Positions 47,001 to 59,720 of a stretch of DNA of 64,000 nucleotides are shown here, piece by piece. The translations under genes were made by a program, and so were the position numbers. This DNA is from Lyophyllum atratum (taxonomy: Eukaryota; Basidiomycota; Agaricomycetes; Agaricales; Lyophyllaceae), in assembly GCA_014905825.1 (NCBI GenBank), contig JACGCN010000001.1, forward strand, positions 3,224,001 to 3,288,000, read 5' to 3'. Within the stretch, counting starts at the first letter, position 1, and each line of letters opens with the position of its first letter. Below the pieces are notes generated by a model. That model saw only the letters and a list, made by a program, of their open reading frames with translations, had not been told where the DNA came from and made no database searches.

Positions 47001-47418
47001 GTTTGTGGTCAGTGCCGCGGCGTCGCTGGTGGAATCCCTGGCAACACATTTTGGGAGCTTCATGTTTCGGCGCATCTGGGACGATGTATGGCCAAAGTTT
47101 CGTGTGCTTTTAAGCAACTTGGACGCTGCAGATGCGACCAATGCGCTCGTGAGACGTGGCCCCGGCGCTGTTGGAACTGAATCGGCCTACACACACTCCC
47201 ATCGCATATATAGGTCAGTCATCAATACTATGACTGCAGCTGTCAAGGGCGTGCATCTGCAAGAAACGTCCACATGGCAGCTCTTACTGGCCTTCCGGCG
47301 GTTTTTACACAAAGGAACACACGAGGAGTTACAGCATTGCGCTCGAGACTTGTACCTTGGAGTGGGTGACAAGAATGCTGATGCCTGTCTGGCTCGTGCT
47401 ATCTTCTACGACGGATAA
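44038..47418 (+). CDS. TTI1: TEL2-interacting protein 1 (TTI1), with a frame break
   Basis: HEAT-repeat subunit of the Tel2-Tti1-Tti2 complex, which stabilises PIKK kinases such as TOR and ATM. The first exon (44038-44076, MAGQEQLQEVFKR) joins 44126 onward: VKSVCVPLLGSSLLSPASVP, LDELRNILLDVKASGLVLTP, YTFFPISTLLRRN. The frame is open to TPSWLREHLLNF-stop at 45061. The protein resumes in another frame at 45040 (GTSSQLLIALNTLTPLVSHP) and runs to 47418 with HEAT-like blocks, for example PVIRARILSLLASSVSVLPG, WPFILNRLVDPEPFVVSAAA and VWPKFRVLL. About 1100 aa in total. No AG acceptor lies between 44998 and 45107, so an intron cannot bridge the break without losing conserved sequence. The break sits at a GGG run (45039-45041). 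Either a sequencing indel or a true frameshift would explain it. Confidence 0.85.
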
Positions 47419-47550
47419 CAAGTATGTCATAACGCAATTCCTGATGGCTCCACAATGGGATATTAGGGTAAACGCAGCTGCTATACTCGATGTGCTGGAC
47501 CGTAAACATGCTACCCTGTAGCATTCGCTGCCATGCTCGAGGCATCTGAA

Positions 47551-49022
47551 TCAGCTGGAGACGTTCTCACCTGGGAATAATTTGAAGTCCCTCTGTGGAT
47601 TATGCCTCCGAAGCTCGACCCCAGCTTCTTGGAAAAGCGAAGCAGACATGTCGTCCCTGAAAATTGTAAGATATGACCCATATCAAGAATCCTTTCAAAC
47701 ACTTACATCTTGTACGTCAAATTGTAGACGACCGTCTTCACCCCAGTTTGGATGATTTTGATCGTGCACTTGAGACATGGACAGCTACAGTAAATTCCGT
47801 CAGAATAGGCTGATCTGGCAGTACAAGCTCGAGATGCCAACGTGTTGCAATATAGCACAGCATTCGTCCCGACCCTCTCCCTCCCTGCCTCCAGCAGAGC
47901 ATTTTCCTCTGCATGGAGACATACACACTCAATAGGCACGTCGGGTATCATGGCAGTTGCATTACATGTCGAACAGCCGCCTTCGTTGCAGTTACGAAGC
48001 CCTCGAGGGGTTCCATTATAGCTATGCGGCAAGTGTCAGTGGGCCCATGTAAATAAAATGATCGACCTACCCAGTTGAGACTACACGATTTTCGCGCACA
48101 AGGACTGCCCCGACGCGACGTTTCATGCAATTTGATCGTTGAGAGGCAAGAAAAGCTAGAGTCTTAACTTGAATATGAACATTGGTTTGTCAATTGGTAT
48201 ACATGAAAAAAAGCAGTTACCATGAAATACGCATCCCATCCTGGCCGTAACTTTGAAGGATCCAATAAATCTAGCGTCTCCAGGTGTCTATGTAGGTCGA
48301 GAACGGTTCTGAAGGAGTTGGATACATGTACATTGACGAGATCGCGCAGGTTTAATAGACAGGAAGGGTCGCGTTGGTGAGGATGTGTTGTGACGGAGTC
48401 AGATGCTTCGGTTGAGTGTGTTTCGACACCGAACACGATACGATCATTGTCTTGGACGAACATCTCGAGGGAATCTCTACTCAAGTTCGATGTAAGGCTA
48501 CCAAGATTCAAATGTAGAAAGATTGCTATCCAACTCACTCTCCTGATCGTGAAAAGCGAGTCATCAACGGTGCATCGACGCTCAGAAGCATGAAGAACGG
48601 GCGTCGGACGCATAAATCCACCAGGGTCCGCGTAGAAAGGTCGGTGGTAACGAAATTCTGTTGCCAATTTACCGTGACGTGTTGTAGCAGTTCTAGTGCT
48701 GACGAAAAGCTTAACTGGCTTTTGAGGAGCGTACTTGGATGGGCGTGCACTAAAGGCAAATAATTGTTCGTAACGGGTACGTTTCCCTCATGAGCATCTC
48801 CGACCTGGCTCGGGAATATATTTCCTGTGATCTAAGGACATGAGTTACTAAGATAAAAACGACTCGAAGTTCTTCAAGGAAAGTCCACATTACGTGTAAC
48901 GGGTCGTCAAAGCCTATCGCGTTTTGGCTGATATGCACAGAGATAAAACTATGAACAGAGACATAGTAGTCCTGGACCTCCGATTTGCCTGAATAGCGTG
49001 TGCCCACGATAGCAAGGAGCAT
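47551..49022 (-). CDS. DCD1: Deoxycytidylate (dCMP) deaminase
   Basis: Zinc enzyme that deaminates dCMP to dUMP for dTTP synthesis. The start at 49022 gives MLLAIVGTRYSGKSEVQDYY. This P-loop (GTRYSGKS) belongs to the kinase-like N-terminal extension common in fungal Dcd1. Several exons follow with SQLSFSSALELLQHVTVNWQ, RPGWDAYFMTLAFLASQRSN and RRVGAVLVRENRVVSTGYNG followed by TPRG. The zinc/catalytic residues are in CLHAEENALLEAGRER and PCLKCTIKIIQTGVKTVVY. The C-terminus is SASLFQEAGVELRRHNPQRD followed by FKLFP. The final exon edge is approximate (stop taken at 47551-47553). Exon borders within the N-terminal half were not all resolved. Confidence 0.9.
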
Positions 49023-49255
49023 CTGGGTGTGAGGTATCACTCTTACAACGGCGGTTCTGACAAGTGACCGGAGAGAGTGACACTGTCATTGAACAACTTC
49101 CTAATTAGTTACCCATGTGATCGTTACTCTTCGCGTTTAGTCTGACTCTAAGGCTCCGGGCTGGAGGCTCCGGGCTGGTGACGACCTACCTACGTCTACT
49201 GAAATCTTGCCTTGGGTACTTACAGGATTGTACGATGTACCGGTACGTGTACATA

Positions 49256-50281
49256 CTACCCCTCGACAGCCTTCATTCCGGATACCACTCTCCGTGCCTC
49301 TTTCTTGAGTATTTTTTCTTCCTTTCTTCTCTGTTTCTCTGCCCTTATATCCTTAGGCGTAGATGTCCGGACTTGCTTTATATGGGTCGGAACAAACTTC
49401 TGAAGGGGTATTGATGCTAGCCACGTAGCAGACAAAGTTGGGACGGAGCCCAACGACACCATGAAACGGTCCAAATCTGGCCAATTGGACTTGTAGGAGA
49501 TAAGAACCTGGCAGTAAATAATTCATCTCACAACTTACATCGATACCTAGTACGGCAGCCCTTCGCAGTCCGATTGCCCTCGACAATAAGAGTTCTGCCC
49601 CTAACGGCAATATGATGAGCTTGGCTGGAGCTTGAGGTTTAAGTGAATTGTAAGCCGCCACCAAATGTGGCAGATGATCGACCAGTATCGGTGGGTTGAT
49701 GTCAGCGCGACAAACGAGGATGAGTTGCAATGGAGAAGGTGGAATATCTTGCGCTGCATTGTCGGTTGTGATCACAGTCAGGCGGCCGTGCCGTATCTGT
49801 GATTCTAGCCGCCTTGTCACTTCGTTGATTCCTACTACCAGATGCTGTAAAATTGTTGGTCGGTCAACAGGACCTTCTCTTTCAGATATGGTCATCGAGC
49901 CATCTGCAACAACCATTTGCGTTTCCCTGGGCTTCGCTGCCTGGATTTCAGCAGGGATAATGTCCGCCCTTTTTCTTCTTCCGAGGTTTCTCGTGCTCCC
50001 GAGCTGGATCTTTTTTCCGTTTACGACTCATCTGGTAATTCACGATGCCGTCCAGCAGGACGAGGGTGTTGGCCAATACAGTATTTTGTAATTCAAGTGG
50101 AATGGACGGCCTGCAAATCAAAAATTTCAGTCACCAGTAAAGTAACACGATAACGTCTCGGTACCATTGGATTCGGAAAGGGTTGTCAAGAACACCTTTG
50201 AAGACAACTTTCTTTTCTCCAGCCTGTCGATTCTTCGCGCGATTGGAGATATGATTATGTATGCGAGCCGTTTTTTCCGAC
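49256..50281 (-). CDS. POP3: RNase P/MRP subunit POP3
   Basis: L7Ae-related protein subunit of nuclear RNase P and RNase MRP. The start ATG at 50281 gives MSEKTARIHNHISNRAKNRQ, then KVVFKGVLDNPFRIQW. Later exons give IPLELQNTVLANTLVLLDGI, VVADGSMTISEREGPVDRPT followed by ILQHLVVGINEVTRRLE, LQLILVCRADINPPILVDHL, and KLIILPLGAELLLSRAIGLR followed by RAAVLGID. Splicing from 49549 to 49499 leads to SNWPDLDRFMVSLGSVPTLS, then ASIPLQKFVPTHIKQVRTST and a basic C-terminus (KQRRKEEKILKKEARR). The intron around 49925-50045 is uncertain: a phase-0 choice joins LLDGI to AAKPRETQ, since the unspliced frame stops. Confidence 0.85.
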
Positions 50282-51018
50282 ATAGGTGAAGGCCGCCAAT
50301 GACAGAGGGCAACAACTTCAAGCGTAAGTTAAAGTAGGAGAGCTTACGCTTCCACGGGGTCTGGGATTGCCAAGGGATTGCAGCCCTCATTGTCACTGCC
50401 TGACTTGGGCATTATTTGTGCGACGTGCATTTGCCAAATAACCCCGGCGTTCAGGAATTGACCATGCCAGTAATGTACTACTACTGCTACACCATGAGCT
50501 TCTGAGCATAAGTTGTGGCCCTGTACGTATAGGCACATCATCGATCAAGCTCCTTGGATTTCTACAGCGAGGCAAATTTGTTGCTACTAGATCCAAGTCC
50601 ACCTCCTTTCACTTGCCAGCGCTGGAAATTCCTGAGCTTTCAAAAACTTCCGACGATGGTTGCGGTGAGCATTCCATCTACCCTGAACTATCTCAGCACG
50701 TTAATCGGACAGCGAACTCAAGGGGAAGACGAAGGAGATGTAAATTTTCATACTATGCTGTGCCAGGCAGTGGCCTAGTACGCAAGGGGATTTACAAAAC
50801 CGTACAGTAGTCGTGCAAACTTCTGACCTAATGAATTATGTCTCCACCTCTACAGATCTGGCTTCTCAACCTCCCGAGCCCGATGCACTGAGGTGTAGTG
50901 CACTGAAAAGGTTCCATTCCCAAATATACAGCCTACTTCCTAAACAGTTCTAGCCTAATTGCTTGTAGTTACAGGTATAAAAACCTTCCAAAGATGAATA
51001 ACTACTATCGTTATCCTC
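50282..51018. other. Intergenic between POP3 and the GNAT gene
   Basis: 737 bp between divergent genes. Short open frames exist on both strands, but none has a recognisable domain or a plausible splice structure. It probably contains both promoters. Confidence 0.5.
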
Positions 51019-52137
51019 ATGCCTGCCGTTCTCTCCCAGATCGCCACATCCATCTTCTACTCGGCGAGCTCTCTCCCTTCAAATGTTTGGGACAGTCTCG
51101 AATCCGACCCTCGTAACTCAAACATCATGTACTCGCATGCGTTGAAAGCGAAGGCTTCTGATCAAGCAATCGAGGATGATCAAACCTGGATTGTATGCAG
51201 CACTGACGACGATGTCGACTTCATGCTCTCTTGCACCCACCACTTGATGGGCACCTACCCCATCTTCATATTCTGTACCCGCCCATGTTCCGAACTCACC
51301 GATCTGTTCGTCACACCTCGTATGCAACTTCTCGCTGAGGCTCTCCATGAATGTGTTCTTATCGAACGCGTCTATTCGGTATTCGCCCTTGATATGGTAT
51401 CGCATATATTCGCAGGCGTATGGTCCCACTTGACACAGGTGCCGTTCTACCGTCAACCTTACTATACCGCAAGGATCACGTTTTGCACGAGACGGACGCT
51501 GAGAGTTCGAACATTCACGAAGCTTCCGGATGTATCGTACGACCTGCGACTCGCTGTCGCAGACGATGTTCCTGCAGCGGCAAAACTTTGCTACGGCTTC
51601 GCAGCAGAATCGGTACGTGCCCCTTCTTTCGTTGTATACAGTGTTTTCTCATCGTCATTGAAATTCAGGAGCCATTTGTTCTGACCATGGAGGAAGCTAT
51701 GAAGGAGACGACATTGCTCGTACACCGCAAACAACTTTGGGTCCATACAATCTCGAAGGACGGCAAGCCTTCGGAAATCGCCTCTATTGTAGCCGTGACG
51801 CGCGAGGGTGGAGGAGTTGCAGCCATCACCAAAGTTTACACCAACCCCAACTGGAGATCGCGGAGGTGTGCCGAGCGCCTGGTTCGGAAAGTCACGCAAA
51901 GGTGTGTTAAGTTTTACGCGCCCAGATTATTGCAGCCTATTAATTTGTGTGTGTAGCCTTCTCATCTCAAAGGAGAGCGTTGTGCTCTATGTTGCACACA
52001 ATAATCCAGCGGCGAGCAAGGTTTATAATCGCGTTGGATTTGTAGGCCTCGACGACAACTCGCCTTCAGTTCCTGGTGTTGATACTTGGTCAGAATTGGG
52101 ATTCGATAGAGACATTGTAGACCTCGGACACTGGTGA
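51019..52137 (+). CDS. GNAT-family N-acetyltransferase
   Basis: Putative acyl-CoA-dependent N-acetyltransferase of fungal type. Exons 51019-51612, 51669-51901 and 51957-52137 give 335 aa. The N-terminal half (MPAVLSQIATSIFYSASSLP...) is variable. The GNAT core is C-terminal: KQLWVHTISKDGKPSEIASI (strand beta 4), then AAITKVYTNPNWRSRRCAER with LVRKVTQ, a diverged acetyl-CoA loop (R-x-x-R-C-A in place of Q/R-x-x-G-x-G/A), and VVLYVAHNNPAASKVYNRVG followed by FVGL, the typical last motif. The substrate is unknown. The degenerate CoA loop is found in many fungal members and does not by itself argue against activity. Confidence 0.8.
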
Positions 52138-52309
52138 CGTCCATTTCAGGTTATAGAGTAGCCAATACGGACTGTATCGTATGTGTCCCATAATGTTGTA
52201 TTTCTAGCGTCCATAGCCCAGTGCCCACCCACCTGTGACTACTTTATTGTAGACTATCGTGACTCCATGTATCTTAATTTAATTTGTCAACGAGTTCTAC
52301 ACAACCATC

Positions 52310-55300
52310 ATGTCTGCGTCGAATGGCACTGGCGCAGGTTTAGGACTGGATTTCCTTTCAATTCACAATCGGCATCCTCATACCATTGAAACGGATTCAG
52401 ACACCTCTGAGAAATCCGAGTCCGATTCATCTACCGCCTCAAAGTCAAACGCTGGCCTCTCTTCAACAAGGCGCGAGGCCGACCCTTCAACGCGTATCTC
52501 GACGATGCCCTCCTCGAACTCTGGGATGGGTGCCACTTTGCTGCACGAACCTCAAGCGTTTCTTTCCGCAAACCAACAATCTTCCCTCTCGAGACATGGC
52601 ACTCTTCTCAGTATAAACGCTGGTGCAGGACGGAATGTCGCAGAACTCAAATCAATTCTTGGAAGCTCTAGCTCACGACTGAAACCCGGAGCAGCCCTTC
52701 TTCCAGTCCCAGGACACCACTCCTCTGGGGCACAAGGAACATCTCTGGAGCAGGCTAAATCTCGTGTTCGGGTAGACGTAGACATAATTTTGGACAGCAA
52801 GATCTGTGTTCAAGGCGGATATCTCCAGGGCCACATAAAGGTTCATGTTCAAAAAAGCCTCAACGGAGAAACGCCCATCATGATCTCTGATGGGAAAGTA
52901 CGAGTCATCGGCTTCGAGAGTATATCAAACGAACTAAATCGATATCCGTTTTATCAATGCTCGTCACCCCTCTCTACCATTACAGTCACGTCAGGACGTT
53001 TTCACGGATCGCATCAGGATCGCGACGCAGAAGGATTTGCACAGGCTATAGAAGGGGAACACAGGCTTCCTTTTTCCATGTACCTTCCTATGTCTGCAGA
53101 CTACGGCGTTCCCAAAGGCGTGTTGCAGGCCCATGCAGGGGTGGCAGTTCGATACATCGCAATGGTGTAACTATGAAATCTTGTTCATGGGACCATTGGA
53201 AACTGACGTTCGCTAACCCTCCAGATCCATCAAAGTCAAAGACTCTGTATCAGACAGTTACTCTATAGCTCATTTTTATCGCGACTGCGAAATATGGCCT
53301 AGGCTTAACCCCTCTACCATTCTGGCACCTGCTGAGCGACCTGTACTGGCGACCACGCTCAAAAGTTTATTCCTGGGTGGATCTGGAAAAGTGGACTTAA
53401 CGGCGTCTGTACATCGCTTATACTGGATTGCTGGTCAACAATGCTTTGTTAAAGTCAATGTCACTAATGCAAGCAAGAAAATGGTCAACAGCTTGGCGCT
53501 GGCTCTGATTCGCTCGACTGTTGTCTTTAAGCCAGAACGCCATCCGGATGTCCTTGATGACGGGCATAACATGGACCCTGATGCCTGCCAAACATCGACC
53601 ACGCAAAAACGGGTTGCCGAATCTGTCTTGCAACTTGGCCAACGTGGTACACGAGGTCATGCCAGTGCAAAAGGGTGGTGGACAGGTGTTGCCCCTGGGG
53701 ACCAGCTAGAATTCTCTCATTCCATCCTTTTGCCAGTAAGCATTCCTTCTTGAGGTAATCACGCACCCTGACCGGGATCCTAGCCCGACGCATTGTCTGT
53801 AACACGCAGTCGATTATTGGAAGTCGATTACTCCATTCGAGTTACTCTGAGTGCCGGAGCATTACGAACAGCTGACATCCAGGCGTCGTTACCGATTCGG
53901 ATAGTCAATTTCCTCTCCGTCGACCCACCACCAAGTTGCGCTCTAACCGGAGCCCCTATGGTACACTCTGTGCAATCAGCCAACGCTCCTCTGGGGAATC
54001 ACCCCGGGCAGACAGGGGCTTACGATCCATATGTTTCAAACTCGAGGACTTTGGAGTCACTTCCCGAAGCGGACGAAGAGTGGCTTCCGTCATCGGGACC
54101 TAGTTCTCAAAGCACTAGCCCTCAGGACGACTATCTTGCCACAGACGACGCCTATGAGGGTATCTACTATGATGATTCTGACGAAAGTTACCCGCCCGAT
54201 ACCGGCGAGTACGAAAAATACGACAATCAGCATGAGGAACTAGGAGACCTTACCATGTATGAAGACGACGCGGACGAAATCGTCCCAAGTGCCATCCACG
54301 TCGATCCTGAATACGAGAATGCGCCTCGTTTTGCCGACTTATACCATGCTTCTGTACACGACGATCTCTACTCAGCTGGTCTAGGGTTTCAAGGGGACGA
54401 GCCACAGCAAGCGGCAAACCCCACAACTAGACACCAAACGCCTACAGAGGCAAGTGTTCGAGAGCATGCGTTACCAAAACATGGATCTCACCAAGAGCAT
54501 CACTCGGACTCCTTACGCCCAAATTCCCGTCCACCAGTTAATTGGACAAGACCTACTCGTCCCCAGGGGCCTTCTTCCTTTGCTCAACGTGTTCAGATCA
54601 AACTGGAGGCTGCGGCTGCTACCTCAAATTTACGACCTAGCTTAGGCGATGATTCTGTGGCCCAAAAGGAAACGCCGTTTGCGGCTATGGATGAAAAAGT
54701 GGTCACCCCTTCTACAGACGGGCAGACAGGCATTCTCGGTGCGACCGATGGTATGCCTCATTACATGCGATATTATCCTACCTAATATTTGCTTGAATTT
54801 TTTCCATCACCTACAAGAGCGAAACTCCCTTCCGACTATCTATAGCTCTCAGAATCACACCATGGGCACTCAATTGAATACAGTGGAAGACACCCACCGT
54901 CACGCTGCATCACTCTGTTCTATTCCGTATTCCGAATCCACGACGTCCTTGCCTTACAGAAAGATGACAAGTTCAGGATTCAGCAACCACAGTGGCGGCG
55001 AAGGTGGTTCGCGACTGTTGCCGACGCCACCTTCCATTACCAGTACGACAGCCTTCACTGCACCCCTTATAGCACCTGAACCCATGGCACCGCCTTCTCC
55101 CATCCTCCAACATTGTCCTGCCAACTACGATCGCCCGGAGCTAAGTCGTATTTCACACCAGCAATCACAGTGTTCAGATAAAACGGCACAGCCGGAACAG
55201 GACAGCAATGTTTCCCTCGAGGCGGTTCCGAGTGCCGGCTCCCGCGCAAATGTGGGCCCACGACCGTCGCTATTAGCGCTCGAGCAGCGAGCCGGTAGCC

Positions 55301-55383
55301 TCGGAGGATCTTCGAATTCGGTGAAGGAGAGGATCAAGGAGCTGGAAGAAAGGCAGCGGTTCCTGGAGCTAAACGAGCCTTGA
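52310..55383 (+). CDS. Arrestin-domain protein
   Basis: Alpha-arrestin-like protein, likely an adaptor for ubiquitin ligases or endocytosis. Exons 52310-53166, 53225-53735, 53784-54750 and 54818-55383 give 966 aa. A Ser-rich N-terminus (TIETDSDTSEKSESDSSTAS) precedes the N-arrestin fold (SRVRVDVDIILDSKICVQGG, YLQGHIKVHVQKSL, KVRVIGFESI, HRLPFSMYLP). The C-arrestin part follows (VDLTASVHRLYWIAGQQCFV, KVNVTNASKKMVNSLALALI, LPPDALSVTRSRLLEVDYSI). The rest is a long acidic, Tyr- and Pro-containing disordered tail (EGIYYDDSDESYPPDTGEYE) that ends in a short coiled coil (NSVKERIKELEERQRFLEL). No obvious PPxY motif was spotted. Confidence 0.85.
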
Positions 55384-55651
55384 CTGTTCTGCTTCCTTTC
55401 TGCTCTTTTTTTGTGATGTGGCTTGAATGGCGGACAAAGTTATCAAGTGGGGTGGGTAAGATACATCGTGATATAGATACATTACATTAAGTGAATTGCT
55501 ATCTGCGAATCGGCCCGGAAAGAAAGAAAGAAATGAATAATGATCCTCGACTTGTACATATATGCAATGAAATGTGTGATGATTAAATTAGGGACCTTGT
55601 TTGATTCCCAAACCAGCTGAGAAATAGAAAGTAGGAGAGCATGACCATGAC

Positions 55652-57371
55652 TCAACGGTGTAGACAGTCGTGATCACCTCCTAAAATCATGAGCGCGTTC
55701 CTTAGCTCCTTCCGCGCCTGCTCAGCATCCTCGTAGTCGAGAGCGCTGATGGCAAAACGGCAATGTTTCTGCGCTTTCGCAACAATGGTCGGCGTTAAGT
55801 CGAAGGCAGGTGGAGGTGACGGCGGCGCGTAATGCTGCGGTGGCGGGGGGGCAGAAGGCGTGTAGATGCTGTGGTGGGTCGGAGGTAGCTGAGGTGCTGA
55901 AGCGTGCGGGGACGAGTAGTAGGGATCGTCGTTTTGCATAGATGGCGGTGGTATATGGGTTGGCGGTGCTCCTGCTCCCGTAGCCCATCCTTGATGGGCA
56001 TCCGGAACGAACCCAGGGGGGAGAATGCTCAAGTCGATACCTCCGTGGGTTGCAGCATCTCCGTATGTCGTGGGCATGGATCCGTTGACGGGCCAGTGAG
56101 CACCATCACCATCGTCGTATAAGCGTCCGTCGTGAGATGGCGACGTCGGCGCAGAGGAGCTGGCCACGGACGAGTCGGACAGACCGCCGTCAACAGAGGG
56201 TGTGAAGTGGACGGACTTCTTGGACGAGTCGTCGCTATGAGTTGTCCCAGCGGAACCTGGTGGTATTCCCCCGTTCTGATGCAAGGCGTAATACTCGTCG
56301 CCATCGTGTGGCTCAAGCTCTCCGTTCACCCATGCATTCTTCCTCAACACGCCTCCGCTACCGCTGCTGCTTCTCGGTTTATGTCCTTTCTTACTTGTCG
56401 GGGAAGGCTGCTGTTCCCAGTCGACCGAAAATTCTTGTGCGGTTCCTGGGGTCGCAGCAGTGCTCCAGCTCTCGGGTGTGGCCTCTCCCTCACCACCCCA
56501 TCCCTCCCGTCCGTGAGAACCAACGCCAAAATTATGACGTGGTGGGGTCTGTGGTTGCGATGCGAAAGGTGGTTGAGTGGCAAGTGGTACTTCGATGTGA
56601 TTGGGCGGAGAGGCGCGCTTGACGCTCTTGTCGGATCCGAATCCGGTGCCTCGGGAAGGGGGGCCATTATCAATGGGCGATGTCTTCGTAGGCGGAAAGG
56701 GTGAGGCGGGTGGCGTAGCATCTCGGTCCTCCTCTTCGGCAGAATTTGCTGGACCAGGAGTGGGTTTTCGGCCTTCTCGGAAGGCTTTCGCAATGTCGGC
56801 GGCTTTCCACTTGGCGTATCTAATCTTCTCCTCTGTCTATGAAATGAGAAGATTGATCAATAATCACGACCAGTATAGATGATGAGCGTCTTGTACCGAA
56901 TCAGATATCTCGGCTTTCGGGAATATCTTGAGGACTTCGAGAAAGTTTGCTGCGGCCAAGAATTTCTTTGCTGTAGACCTAAGGAGTATGATTAGTTGTG
57001 GGTGCAGTCTGTGTCTGATCAAAGACAGACCTTGTCGCAGAGGCTGTCCGATCTTCGTCGTCGGCCATGGCAAAGACCTTCAAAGCGAAGTTCTCGACGT
57101 AGGCTGCGCTGACAGATTCGATATCTAGGGCGTCGTTCGGACCAATTTCCTTCTTAAAACGCTCAAGAACGCCGAGGAGGGCGAAGAGCACGTCGCGTGA
57201 AGGCGAATCTTTGGCTTTCAGGGAGATACCAAGTTGTGCGGCATGATATGCACACCAGTAGGCGATGACAGGATCCTGTTTCTGGAGCTCATGCGCGCGC
57301 TGGAGATAGGGTGATATAGACTTGAGGGCTTGTGAGACTGGAGGGAGACCGAGGAGAGATTGGGAGGCCAT
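55652..57371 (-). CDS. VTA1: Vacuolar protein sorting protein VTA1
   Basis: Activator of the AAA-ATPase Vps4 in the ESCRT pathway. Exons 57031-57371, 56897-56978 and 55652-56836 give 535 aa. The N-terminal MIT-like region is clear: LPPVSQALKSISPYLQRAHE, LQKQDPVIAYWCAYHAAQLG, then AAANFLEVLKIFPKAEISDS and EEKIRYAKWKAADIAKAFRE. A long Pro/Ser-rich linker follows. The short C-terminal Vps4-binding helices are TIVAKAQKHCRFAISALDYE followed by DAEQARKELRNAL. The linker is longer than in yeast Vta1, which is usual for basidiomycetes. Confidence 0.93.
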
Positions 57372-57755
57372 TGTGGCAAGACGAGACCGCAGCGGCTCTG
57401 GTTATACGGGATCAAGTTTTGGATGACGTAACGTGACTCGATCATTCCGAGCTCCCGATCACACTCCAGAACACGTTCCAGTCGCGTTCCTTGATATCTT
57501 TGTTCGATGCCTTTCTCCATATGTTACCTTTTAGCCTTCGCGGCAGAAGCAGCTGGTCCTGACGGGAACAAATATCCAGAAGCAGCTCTGCCTCGAGGTA
57601 AACACGCGCCTCAACTTTCACCGTGGGGCGCGCATTGGACGTGAAAGCTTACTAGGTGTCAATGACGTCGTGATCAACCTGCATAATGATATTCGCACTC
57701 AAAAACCATCTACCACACACTAGTGATATGCTAGTACGATTATCGCCCCAAAGTA
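57372..57755. other. VTA1 upstream region
   Basis: 384 bp between the VTA1 start and the 3' end of the next minus-strand gene. No coding region or repeat recognised. Confidence 0.5.
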
Positions 57756-59086
57756 TCACGAATCAGGGGGCAACTCCAGGTGCCCTTTCATCGATACAGG
57801 GCTCTCCATGACGTGTGTCTGCTTCCCCGGCTCCAGCATGTTCACAATCAATGTCGACACAGGGGTCTTTGCCTTTCTTGGCTCGGGAGAGCGGCTTAGC
57901 GATGCGGGAACAATGCTGTTCTCCTGCTCGCGTGCCGAAGGAAGAGCACTCGTGGAGGATCCAAGGGAGCTTTGAATTGAGGATGGGAGTGGGCTTGGAA
58001 GATGCGGGTTCGCAAGGTTTGCGAGCCCAGCATTTGGTAAACTGGCCGAAGCGTTTGGAGAAAGCGAGGTCTGCGTCAACGGCGGAGTTCTATCTGGTGT
58101 CGTTGAGTTCTGCCGTGAGCTGGTCTTGGTAAATTTAAACGTGGGGGCTTTTAGAGTATGAAATTCCGTTAAAGCTTTGGATAAGTGGTCCAACTGTAGA
58201 CGATTTTCGTATGAGAATGTGAGTATTCGGCTGAATTTCGAAAATGGAGTAAAAATACCTTGTTCATAATCTCCTGAATGGACTCCTTTCTGCCTTCGAA
58301 TTGATCATCCAAGTTAGCAAACTGCTCCTCCCTGGCTTTCTTGATCTCAAGCTCTTCATCGCCTGCAGCGTCGACACCCTCCTCATCGCCGTCGTGCGTG
58401 TCAGTTCCGATACTATCGCTTGTTGCCTTCCTCTTCGCTTTTCCTTTCCTCGCACTATCGCCCCACTCCCTCCTTTCACCAATGTTTGGGTCTCCTAATC
58501 CCTTGCCCTTCCCCCGTCCGCGACCTTTGCCTGTAGCCTTTCCCTTTCCATCACTAGTTCCCACTCCCTCCATCTCCAAATGCATCTTGGCAACCTCGTT
58601 CTGTAGGTCTAGCACCCGGGATAGATGCACCCACTGCTCCTCCTTGCTTCCGCTATCCATTCTCCGAGTTGGAGGAGCACCCGTGCCCTTGAAACCCGTG
58701 TGATGTGGTGAGTGTGGGTCCGATGGCGCAAGGACTCCGATAGGCGTTCCGTCGTAAGGGTCGTACAGATAGTCTTTTTGGGCATTTGGATCATGCGGCG
58801 TCGAATCCGTCGGGCTCCGTCCATCAAGGCGTTCATCATTCTGCGGCGCCGGGGTATAATCGCGTATCAAACCGTCGTCGGTATCCTCTTCAAGAGGCTG
58901 GCCACGCATCTTGGCCAAGATGGCATCATGCGGCGACGTGAAGCTAGTCGGGGGCGTTTTGTGAGAAGGCTTCAGACTGTCATCTGGGATTTCAGTTATG
59001 TTGGTATATGTTCGGTTTAGATCATTTGAGGAGCTGGGATCATTGGTCTTATCATGGTCTTTTGTGCCAAACCATGAATTCAGCAT
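57756..59086 (-). CDS. Charged, mostly disordered protein of unknown function
   Basis: Exons 58259-59086 and 57756-58193 give 421 aa. I do not recognise the family. It starts MLNSWFGTKDHDKTNDPSSS. A possible coiled coil lies at WVHLSRVLDLQNEVAKMHLE. A Gly/Lys/Arg-rich low-complexity segment (GKGRGRGKGKG) is followed by an acidic part (DGDEEGVDAAGDEELEIKKA), and a second helical stretch (LDDQFEGRKESIQEIMNKLD followed by HLSKALTEFH) spans the only intron. The C-terminus is Ser/Pro/Thr rich. The composition suggests a nuclear or scaffold protein, but no function should be assigned. Confidence 0.7.
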
Positions 59087-59720
59087 CGAGGTCCAAAGTG
59101 CAAACACCCACTTAGAGTTCAAGTTGGCGACTTTACGCCCCGAGCACGTGATGTGTTGAATTCGCCGGGCCGAGATACCTGGTTCGAGGTCCGCGACGGC
59201 TAATAAAAATAGCTTTCAACTCATTTTACTATCGTCATTATGCCTGGCTACCGCGAGTTCTGTCCTTGCAACTGCGTTGCATTCAGACTGGGCAAATCAC
59301 CAACAAAATAAACGTTTGGCCAAGAAGGCATGGAATCGTCAAAGAGGAAGTGATCAATAGTTTGAGGAGCGTCAGCATAGCGCAATGATTCTTTCACTTC
59401 CGTTGAATTGCTTTTGTATGTCTTATTTTTATACTTCAACAGCAACGGGTCCGGACCGACAGCGGACCAGTGGCGTATTTCTTAAAGAGAAGGTTGTCTC
59501 GTGTGAGAGTAGTCGTTGGGAAGAGAAAAGTAAATCGGCGGGTTACATGTGGTCCTCGAATTCCGTGGCAGGGCCAAAATAACTGGGGTTGGGTGCTGCG
59601 GAAGGAGAGACCCGGACAGATATAATTCTTAGAGGAAAATGACTTGGACGATGCGAAGCTTTAGGTAGTGATATATAGAAAAGTATTATGTGCAAGGATC
59701 TACTACTCCCATGGCAGATC
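59087..59720. other. Intergenic, no gene recognised
   Basis: 634 bp between the unknown-function gene and the first acetylesterase gene. Short frames on both strands lack family features. Likely promoter of the upstream-lying minus-strand gene plus spacer. Confidence 0.5.

Noticed and set aside
49151..49180. Short direct repeat GGCTCCGGGCTG, two copies
   Set aside because: Only 14 bp per unit in spacer DNA; no sign of a mobile element or regulatory context.
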